From: Chitinophaga pinensis
GTDB lineage: Bacteria > Bacteroidota > Bacteroidia > M30B66
Reading direction: 5' to 3'
Assembly: GCA_943333015.1 (NCBI GenBank)
Contig: CALQRR010000140.1
Coordinates: 1-5,469 of the forward strand
DNA length: 5,469 nt
Part shown: piece after piece, positions 1 to 4,410 of the stretch
Layout of the letters: every line of letters begins with the position of its first letter
Position numbering within the stretch: position 1 is the first letter of the stretch
Made by a program: the position numbers and the translations under genes
Notes under the pieces: generated by a model
What the model was told of the DNA's origin: nothing
Databases searched by the model: none
What the model saw: the letters and a program-made list of their open reading frames with translations, nothing else

Positions 1-221
1 ACCGCGGACAACGTGTTACCACCGAATCGGCTATGGCGAAGCTTCATGCGTCGGAGATGTGTGTTTACGCATCCAATGAAGCGGTGCAGATCCACGGTGG
101 ATACGGATACACCAAAGACTTCCCGGTAGAGAAGTATTACCGCGACTCTAAACTGTGTACCATTGGTGAAGGAACTTCTGAAATTCAGAAAGTAGTCATC
201 GCAAAAAATATCCTGCAATAA
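1..221 (+). CDS. Acyl-CoA dehydrogenase, C-terminal end (5' truncated by window edge)
   Basis: This is the last 72 codons of an acyl-CoA dehydrogenase, read in the frame beginning at base 3 and ending at TAA 219-221. These enzymes are cytoplasmic FAD-dependent flavoproteins that make trans-2-enoyl-CoA in the first step of fatty-acid beta-oxidation. The visible part is the C-terminal helical domain. It has the family signature [20 protein letters not shown] (codons at 87-146), then IGEGTSEIQ. By analogy with medium- and short-chain enzymes, the Glu of GEGT (codon 168-170) is the catalytic base that removes the alpha proton. The pattern fits the short-chain/butyryl-CoA type common in Bacteroidota, but chain-length preference cannot be read from this fragment. 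The ATG at 33 is internal, since homologous sequence continues upstream to the window edge. A strong terminator follows 18 bases after the stop, so it ends its transcription unit. Confidence 0.95.
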   Translation, partial: RGQRVTTESAMAKLHASEMCVYASNEAVQIHGGYGYTKDFPVEKYYRDSKLCTIGEGTSEIQKVVIAKNILQ

Positions 222-239
222 CAGGATCTCTGTTTCCCC

Positions 240-276
240 AAAAAGCCGCATTTGCAATCAGCATTTGCGGCTTTTT
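240..276 (+). terminator. Intrinsic terminator of the acyl-CoA dehydrogenase gene
   Basis: A perfect 11-bp inverted repeat, AAAAAGCCGCA (240-250) and TGCGGCTTTTT (266-276), is extended inside by a 2x2 mismatch and three more pairs (TGC/GCA) around the loop AATCA. The GC-rich core followed by a run of five T is a classic Rho-independent terminator. The mirrored A-run means it could also work on the opposite strand. It lies 18 bases past the stop codon. Confidence 0.9.
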
Positions 277-316
277 GCATTCCAGTCCATCCTGATCGTT
301 TTGTACTTCTCCCAAT

Positions 317-348
317 TTTTTATGTAACCCAAGTAGGTTACATAAAAA
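317..348. repeat. Perfect 13-bp dyad with 6-base spacer; possible operator or RNA hairpin
   Basis: The arms TTTTTATGTAACC (317-329) and GGTTACATAAAAA (336-348) are exact reverse complements separated by CAAGTA. No T-run follows the 3' arm on either strand, so it does not look like an intrinsic terminator. The GTAACC-N6-GGTTAC core has the size of a binding site for a dimeric repressor. Small winged-helix regulators, including the HxlR group, bind dyads built on GTAAC/GTTAC, so that is one guess. No regulator gene is visible in the window. It could equally fold as a stem-loop in an RNA. Confidence 0.5.
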
Positions 349-353
349 TACCA

Positions 354-411
354 CGGCAACTGTGCCGGATTTTAACAGGAATAAAAAACAGAGAGCATCA
401 CAGAACTCTGT
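354..411. repeat. Two further small dyads in the intergenic region
   Basis: CGGCA (354-358) pairs with TGCCG (363-367) around ACTG and is followed by GATTTT, so it could be a weak terminator-like hairpin. ACAGAG (388-393) pairs with CTCTGT (406-411) around a 12-base loop. Each is short enough to arise by chance. They are listed because, with the dyads at 240-276 and 317-348, nearly all of 240-411 can be drawn as four consecutive stem-loops. Confidence 0.25.
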
Positions 412-432
412 CAATAAAGAACTTACGGAGTA

Positions 433-489
433 ATGAAGCAGGAATTGGCACAACAAATAGAAAAACTCTTACATCAGCCAAACTCCTGA
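433..489 (+). CDS. Candidate 18-codon micro-ORF with possible +1 continuation to 556
   Basis: I do not recognise this product. ATG 433 opens MKQELAQQIEKLLHQPNS, which reads like one amphipathic helix, and stops at TGA 487-489. GGAG lies at 427-430, only two bases before the ATG, so it is a poor-spacing Shine-Dalgarno match in a phylum that rarely uses one. If the reading frame moves +1 at TCC-TGA-T (484-490), it stays open as DFNGLPEQLERSRFAMHQCVAS and ends at TGA 554-556, giving about 40 residues. That end overlaps the start of the PKD-domain gene (ATG 553) in an ATGA junction. Alternatives are a gene remnant broken by an indel, a leader peptide, or chance. At this length, composition cannot decide. 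Confidence 0.2.
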   Translation: MKQELAQQIEKLLHQPNS

Positions 490-522
490 TTTTAATGGAC
501 TTCCGGAGCAATTAGAGCGATC

Positions 523-530
523 TAGGTTTG
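523..530 (+). promoter_or_regulatory. Bacteroidota -7 promoter box (TAGGTTTG)
   Basis: TAGGTTTG matches the Bacteroidota -7 consensus TAnnTTTG at every fixed position. No convincing -33 TTG is seen about 20 bases upstream. Initiation would fall around 536-538. That is almost on top of ATG 541 but about 16 bases before ATG 553, which is one reason to prefer the later start for the PKD-domain gene. Confidence 0.5.
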
Positions 531-552
531 CTATGCACCAATGTGTAGCATC

Positions 553-1272
553 ATGAAACGAACTTTACCTAGCATCTTTTTGGGGCTTGTCGGCAGCTTA
601 GTTGCACGCTCCGACGTGCACGCTCAAACTGATCCAGCAGGATCCGAATTCACCGCATTAAACCATAAGTTGGCAGATGTGGATTTACTGGCTGAGCTCA
701 ATGAAGAATACCGGGAACCGAAAAAAACATCACCGGCGAAATCGCTTGATCTCAAAATCAAAGCCTCGCGCCTGCATGTGGACCTGAAAAACGAACGTCA
801 GGTTGAATTTTCCGCAAACACGGGTTGGGCCACCGACTTTGTATGGAAATTCGGAGACGGTAGTACAATAAGCGGCTTTCAGCATGTGAAGCACGAATAC
901 CGAAGACCGGGCAAGTACGAGATCACCTTACTGGCCAGTAACAAAGAACATGTAGCTCGGCAAACCATGGAAATTGAGGTGGTCGATAATTCAGCCCCGC
1001 TTGAACTGGAAGAAATGGAGCACTTTATAGTGTTTCCATCCGACAACAAGTTGGAAGCCGCCATACAGCTTAAACTTCCGAGGCGCGAACGACATTTGCT
1101 TTTGGAAATAAAAAACATCGAAGGGGAACGGGTCTTTGAATACGAGATTGGAAAAGTTCGGAAAACTGAAATTATCCATGTGGATCTTCAAAACCTCGAT
1201 GCAGGTAAATACTATGCAATTCTGAAAGGGAAAAAGTATAGTCTGGCCAGTCGCTTAACAGTTGCCCGCTGA
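553..1272 (+). CDS. Exported PKD-domain protein with degenerate T9SS-like C-terminal domain
   Basis: This 239-aa protein is predicted to be exported. Residues 1-24 form a Sec signal peptide: basic MKR, a hydrophobic stretch, and likely cleavage after VHA before Gln25. Residues about 25-72 are polar linker. Residues about 74-146 form a PKD-type Ig-like beta-sandwich, shown by WKFGDGS (98-104) and HEYRRPGKYEITLL (114-127). PKD folds usually serve in binding or as spacers, and no catalytic domain is present. Residues about 158-239 have the pattern of a T9SS type A sorting domain: VFPS, then LLLEIKNIEGERV, then LQNLDAGKYYAILKGKK. However, the usual NP(T/S)xG opening is missing (FPSDNK instead), so T9SS export is uncertain. 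ATG 541 is a possible earlier start adding MCSI. I prefer 553 because of the signal peptide and the -7 box at 523-530. The gene converges on the minus-strand unit with one base between stop codons. Ligand and role are unknown. Confidence 0.85.
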   Translation: MKRTLPSIFLGLVGSLVARSDVHAQTDPAGSEFTALNHKLADVDLLAELNEEYREPKKTSPAKSLDLKIKASRLHVDLKNERQVEFSANTGWATDFVWKFGDGSTISGFQHVKHEYRRPGKYEITLLASNKEHVARQTMEIEVVDNSAPLELEEMEHFIVFPSDNKLEAAIQLKLPRRERHLLLEIKNIEGERVFEYEIGKVRKTEIIHVDLQNLDAGKYYAILKGKKYSLASRLTVAR

Positions 1273-1273
1273 T

Positions 1274-2059
1274 TTAGTCTTTTCGGAAACCTTCAAAAGC
1301 ACCGAGTCCAAACAAGGCGAAATCGTATTTAACCGGATCAACCGGATCGAAGCTGCGCAGCATGGCCGTGAGTTCTTCAGCCGCTTGCCAGTCGTCCTGT
1401 TTCCTATGGAGAATTCCGAGTTTTCGGGCGACACCACCCGAATGGACATCGAGTGGGCAAATAAGTTGTGAAGGATTGAAAACCGTCCAAATGCCGAAAT
1501 CGATGTTACGATTGTCGTGACGAACCATCCAGCGTAAAAACATATTGATACGTTTGGCCGCTGAATTTCGGGAAGGATCCGATACATGACGGGACGTACG
1601 AGCAGGAGCTTCGTTTCCAAGAAACTGTTTCCGGAACTGTATAATTCCATGTTTGACATCCCCTTCCGGACTCTCGAAAAGCTTTTCAAGGGAAGAATTT
1701 TCCTTCAACAAGCGTTGCAGTGATCGCAAGAAAAACAAACAATCTTCGCCATTGAACGTGCGGTGGACGAACGATTCAAACGGTTTTAAATCACCCTCCT
1801 GAAAATCACATATAAATGCAGCAGGTGCATCATCCATCCGATCGAGCAGCCAATTGGCATTCCGAATAAGTGTGGTTCTTTGTCCCCAGGCGATGGTTGC
1901 AGCCAGAAAAGCAGCCAACTCAATATCGGCCGGTTGGGTATATCGGTGCGGGACAGAAATGGGGTCTGTTTCAATAAATGTTAGCCGGTTGTAGAGATCG
2001 GCTTTTTCATCGAGTAAGGCTTGAAGTGCTGCTCTGGAAAAAGGCTCAGTAATCATCAT
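1274..2059 (-). CDS. TIGR02757/DUF2400 family protein, HhH-GPD glycosylase-like
   Basis: This 261-aa cytoplasmic protein belongs to the TIGR02757/DUF2400 family, common in Bacteroidota and of unproven function. Family landmarks are DPISVPHRY (32-40), FLAATIAWGQR (51-61), AAKRINMFLRWMVR (167-180), FGIW (188-191), CPLDVHSGGVARKLGIL (201-217) and DPVKYDFALFGLG (241-253). PLDVH..GVARKLG resembles the VDTHV..RVA.RLG segment of HhH-GPD DNA glycosylases, where the Asp is catalytic. Lys169, 35 residues before Asp204, is a candidate for the catalytic Lys. From memory the archaeal AGOG enzymes space this pair similarly, so a base-excision-repair role is an inference only. The frame is open upstream to ATG 2191, but homology begins near 2059. 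There are two adjacent ATGs (2059 and 2056), preceded by GGGGGG. The start overlaps the upstream gene by 14 bases, indicating translational coupling. Length is normal for the family and I see no damage. Confidence 0.9.
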   Translation of the reverse strand: MMITEPFSRAALQALLDEKADLYNRLTFIETDPISVPHRYTQPADIELAAFLAATIAWGQRTTLIRNANWLLDRMDDAPAAFICDFQEGDLKPFESFVHRTFNGEDCLFFLRSLQRLLKENSSLEKLFESPEGDVKHGIIQFRKQFLGNEAPARTSRHVSDPSRNSAAKRINMFLRWMVRHDNRNIDFGIWTVFNPSQLICPLDVHSGGVARKLGILHRKQDDWQAAEELTAMLRSFDPVDPVKYDFALFGLGAFEGFRKD

Positions 2060-2717
2060 CCCCCCAAAAAACATCTTCATTGAGTACATCCCACGAAGAT
2101 TCCTCTGGGGCATTGGGCAATGCATTGATGGCTTCAATGAGCTGTTCGTGCAGGTCTTCCTGTAATTGAGCATGTAAAACCACATCCACATCTTCGGTAT
2201 AATGAAAGAAAATGCGGTTCACTTTTTCCTCCCAAAGTTGCTTGAGCTGATCGGCTGAAATTTGATTCGGAGAATGCGCCTGAAGATCCGATAACAGCAA
2301 CGCAATCACCTGATCAGCATCGGCAGGAACCACCCAAAAGATGGTATAGCTTTCCCCGAATAATTCCCAATCGCTCGATTCATTTGTGAGCGACAGTGGC
2401 ATATCATCAAACTGAAACTCTTGCTGCTTCAGCGCATCTTCGCTAAACTTAAAACCGGCTTGCTCCCGCGCTTCACGTGTAGGAAGTAATTGAGCAACAG
2501 GCAGCATGGCTTTCAAAGGCGCATAGGTTTCCGACCAGTGAGCTTCTGAAAATGCAGCAATTCGTAACCCTTTTTGCAGGATGTTTTCGATGCGGGTGTT
2601 TTTCAGCAGCGCGAAACCTGGCAAGGGTTTGCCAGAAAGGAAATCAAGAAAGGGGCTTGTCATATCGGTGGCTAAATTACCAAATGCTGTAGATTTCTGT
2701 TTTTTATCGTTCAACAA
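2046..2717 (-). CDS. Conserved-looking hypothetical acidic protein, 223 aa
   Basis: I do not recognise the family. The product is soluble, with no signal peptide or membrane segment. It is rich in Glu, Asp, Gln and Leu, and ends in a strongly acidic aromatic tail (EDVFWGDDDY). The middle (about 118-145) contains WELFGESYTIFWVVPADADQ, which looks like beta strands, and is followed by helical Glu/Gln-rich segments (about 153-200). The start is uncertain. ATG 2717 gives 223 aa, while ATG 2663 (MTSPFLDFLSG) gives 205 aa and removes a polar extension. Its 3' end overlaps the DUF2400 gene start by 14 bases, so the two are surely co-transcribed and probably translationally coupled. That suggests, but does not prove, a shared process. 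It diverges from the DUF2141 gene with only 27 bases between starts if ATG 2717 is right. Confidence 0.75.
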   Translation of the reverse strand: MLNDKKQKSTAFGNLATDMTSPFLDFLSGKPLPGFALLKNTRIENILQKGLRIAAFSEAHWSETYAPLKAMLPVAQLLPTREAREQAGFKFSEDALKQQEFQFDDMPLSLTNESSDWELFGESYTIFWVVPADADQVIALLLSDLQAHSPNQISADQLKQLWEEKVNRIFFHYTEDVDVVLHAQLQEDLHEQLIEAINALPNAPEESSWDVLNEDVFWGDDDY

Positions 2718-2730
2718 TTTCTGGACAATG

Positions 2731-2738
2731 TATGTTTG
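2731..2738 (+). promoter_or_regulatory. Bacteroidota -7 promoter box (TATGTTTG) before the DUF2141 gene
   Basis: TATGTTTG is a perfect match to TAnnTTTG and ends six bases before ATG 2745, so the mRNA would be leaderless or nearly so from that ATG. The -33 region is weak (TTC near 2710-2712, not TTG). On the minus strand, TACATTGT (2732-2725) is a partial match that could serve the divergent 223-aa gene. The two promoters would then overlap. Confidence 0.5.
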
Positions 2739-2744
2739 TGAACC

Positions 2745-3179
2745 ATGGCTATCTTTTTATATCTGCTCCTTTCAACCTTACAACCGATGGAATCAACCAC
2801 TCCGGAAACCCTTACGATGAACGTTGAAATTGTAGGGGTAAAAAATACGAAGGGGCATATTTTGCTTGCTGTTTTTCGCTCCGCGGAAGGTTTTCCTGAT
2901 AAACAAGCATCCGCATTCAGAAAAGAACGCATCCAAGCGACAGCTGGAACCATGCACGTGGAATTGAAAAATCTGCCCCCGGGCAACTATGCCATTGCAC
3001 TGGTGCATGACGAAAATGACAACCTGAAACTCGATACCGGTCTGTTTGGAATTCCCAAAGAAGGTTTTTGCTTTTCTAACGGGGCCATGGGAACGTTTGG
3101 TCCACCCTCTTTTGATGCTGCCGCCATCCTTCTCCGTGCCGGAAACCTCAATCATAAACTCAACGTCAAGTATTGGTAA
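2745..3179 (+). CDS. DUF2141 domain protein, probably exported
   Basis: This 144-aa protein matches the DUF2141 family across nearly its whole length. It opens with the strand NVEIVGVKNTKGHILLAVF (26-44), then has the diagnostic LPPGNYAIALVHDENDNLKLD (77-97), GIPKEGF (102-108), SNGA (111-114), and a closing strand LNHKLNVKYW (135-144). Family members are small single-domain beta proteins, mostly predicted to be periplasmic or surface-located. Their biochemical role is unknown; the DENDNLKLD loop looks able to bind a metal, which is inference. Residues 1-13 are a hydrophobic signal-like segment but lack the usual Lys/Arg. ATG 2745 is the first possible start, since TGA lies two codons upstream. 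ATG 2787 or 2817 would remove the signal. The 3' end is 41 bases before the next gene on the same strand. Confidence 0.88.
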   Translation: MAIFLYLLLSTLQPMESTTPETLTMNVEIVGVKNTKGHILLAVFRSAEGFPDKQASAFRKERIQATAGTMHVELKNLPPGNYAIALVHDENDNLKLDTGLFGIPKEGFCFSNGAMGTFGPPSFDAAAILLRAGNLNHKLNVKYW

Positions 3180-3203
3180 GCACTGTCTGAAAGTGTATAT
3201 TGC
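3173..3203 (+). promoter_or_regulatory. Probable promoter: TTG, 20-base spacer, TATATTG
   Basis: TTG at 3173-3175 and TATATTG at 3196-3202 are 20 bases apart, close to the -33/-7 layout of Bacteroidota promoters. The -7 box lacks one T of TAnnTTTG. The TTG lies inside the last codons of the DUF2141 gene. Initiation near 3209 would give a leader of about a dozen bases before ATG 3221. Confidence 0.35.
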
Positions 3204-3204
3204 C

Positions 3205-3218
3205 AGCAGAAATCTGCT
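3205..3218 (+). repeat. Short dyad just upstream of ATG 3221
   Basis: AGCAGA (3205-3210) and TCTGCT (3213-3218) are reverse complements separated by AA, ending two bases before ATG 3221. As RNA it would form a 5-bp stem with an AAAU loop at the ribosome-binding region. Transcription may start inside it, in which case the hairpin would not form from that transcript. It could also be a small protein-binding dyad or chance. Confidence 0.25.
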
Positions 3219-3220
3219 AC

Positions 3221-4351
3221 ATGAAACACTTTCTACTCCCTTGCCTCCTTGGATTGTCCCTCAGTCCTGCGCTAGCTCAGGTTACTGTCGTTCAATCGGA
3301 TATGCCCTCCGCAGGTGACACACTTCGATTCAGCATTGCTTCCGGAGCAGCGGGGATTGATCCCGGAGCCGGTGGAAATAATCAAACGTGGGATTTCAGC
3401 AGTTTGCAATCACAATCGCAGTATGTAGACGATTTCCTACCTGTCTCAGCAACACCTTTTACCTATGTTGCCACCTACGGACTTCCGTTCAGCAGCAGTT
3501 ATTCAGACATGGGACGGTTGGACAACAGTGCTTTTCAGGTTCCAACCATTCCGGGCATCAACTTGACCATTTCGGATGTCTATAATTTTTACAAAAGCGG
3601 GAGCTCTAGCTTTTCTCAAAAAGGATTTGGCGCCAGCATCAATGGCTTTCCTTTGCCAATCCCATATAGCAGTTCAGATGTTCTTGTTCCGCTGCCTTTA
3701 ACTCCAAACAGCACGAGTTCGTCGCCCTATAACTTCGATATTCAGATTCCAACTATAGGTTATTATGGACGCGAGGCCGTTCGAAACAATACAGTGGATG
3801 GCTGGGGAACGCTCATCACTCCGTTCGGAACATTTCAAACCTTGCGCATTCGTTCCGAACTGGTGTATTCCGATACCATCGCCATTGATCAATTCGGCTT
3901 TGGCTTTCAGCTTCCAGAGCAGACCGAAATCAAGTACAAATGGGTGGCTCCCGATTACGGCTGGCCTTTGCTAGAAATTACCGCCACCACATTGCCTTTC
4001 GTGGGAACAGAAGTTATTAGTCGCGTGGTGTACCGCGATAAATTTATATTAGATAATACTGGGTTTGCGAATTCTTTTGGACCGAGTCAGGTGCTCATTT
4101 ATCCCAATCCAACTTCAGATGTAGCAATGGTGAAATCCGAATTACCGACCGCCGGAACCATGAGTTATGCGGTGTTCGATGCAACAGGTCGTTCGCTGAT
4201 GCAGATAGAAAGAGGCATCCAGCCATCCGGCACCTGTATGGAAATTTTGCCTTTACGTGCATTAAACCTTGCAGACGGCATTTACTTTCTCAAAATCCAA
4301 CACGGAACTTCCCGTCCGGTCATTCGACCACTGCTTGTTCATAACCAATAG
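3221..4351 (+). CDS. Secreted protein with T9SS type A sorting domain
   Basis: This 376-aa protein is predicted to cross the inner membrane by Sec and the outer membrane by the type IX system. Residues 1-20 are a good signal peptide with cleavage after ALA. The body (about 21-285) is Ser/Thr/Pro- and aromatic-rich beta structure. Its QSDMPSAGDTLRFS, TWDFSSL and DGWGTLITPFGTFQTLRIRSE (193-213) patterns are familiar from uncharacterised Bacteroidota secreted proteins. I see no catalytic motif. The C-terminal domain begins YPNPTSD (294-300), continues with MSYAVFDATGRSL (314-326) and ends with LNLADGIYFLKIQHG (348-362), a textbook type A sorting signal that is normally removed after export. The in-frame ATG 3200 would add MPAEICY and spoil the signal peptide, so 3221 is preferred. 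It is flanked by other envelope genes and has its own likely promoter. Its function as cargo is unknown. Confidence 0.93.
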   Translation: MKHFLLPCLLGLSLSPALAQVTVVQSDMPSAGDTLRFSIASGAAGIDPGAGGNNQTWDFSSLQSQSQYVDDFLPVSATPFTYVATYGLPFSSSYSDMGRLDNSAFQVPTIPGINLTISDVYNFYKSGSSSFSQKGFGASINGFPLPIPYSSSDVLVPLPLTPNSTSSSPYNFDIQIPTIGYYGREAVRNNTVDGWGTLITPFGTFQTLRIRSELVYSDTIAIDQFGFGFQLPEQTEIKYKWVAPDYGWPLLEITATTLPFVGTEVISRVVYRDKFILDNTGFANSFGPSQVLIYPNPTSDVAMVKSELPTAGTMSYAVFDATGRSLMQIERGIQPSGTCMEILPLRALNLADGIYFLKIQHGTSRPVIRPLLVHNQ

Positions 4352-4382
4352 CAGAGAGTTCACGTATAGGCATTTCAAGGGG

Positions 4383-4390
4383 TATTTTTG
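4383..4390 (+). promoter_or_regulatory. Bacteroidota -7 promoter box (TATTTTTG) before the giant surface-protein gene
   Basis: TATTTTTG matches TAnnTTTG exactly, 20 bases before ATG 4411. A weak -33-like TTC lies at 4359-4361 with a 21-base gap. Initiation near 4396-4398 would give a leader of about 14 bases. I see no terminator between the upstream stop (4351) and this box, so read-through from the T9SS cargo gene is also possible. Confidence 0.5.
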
Positions 4391-4410
4391 TAAAACTCCC
4401 AATCAGTGGA

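Noticed and set aside
196..456. Minus-strand 86-codon open frame across the terminator region
   Set aside because: It runs through the acyl-CoA dehydrogenase stop and the intrinsic terminator, and its product is Leu/Phe/Cys-rich with no family resemblance.
252..515. Plus-strand 87-codon open frame starting inside the terminator
   Set aside because: Its ATG would lie inside the terminator loop, and the product resembles no protein family.
1255..1300. Bidirectional terminator between the convergent genes meeting at 1272/1274
   Set aside because: I looked for a GC-rich hairpin with flanking T-runs at the junction and found none. Termination there must use something not visible by eye.
1331..1348. 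Tandem direct repeat AACCGGATC x2
   Set aside because: It lies inside the DUF2400 gene and encodes the conserved DPVDPV motif, so it is explained by the protein.
2060..2191. Longer 305-aa form of the DUF2400 protein starting at 2191 on the minus strand
   Set aside because: The extra 44 residues overlap the coding part of the 223-aa gene, look like out-of-frame sequence (MWMWFYMLNY), and family homology starts only near 2059.
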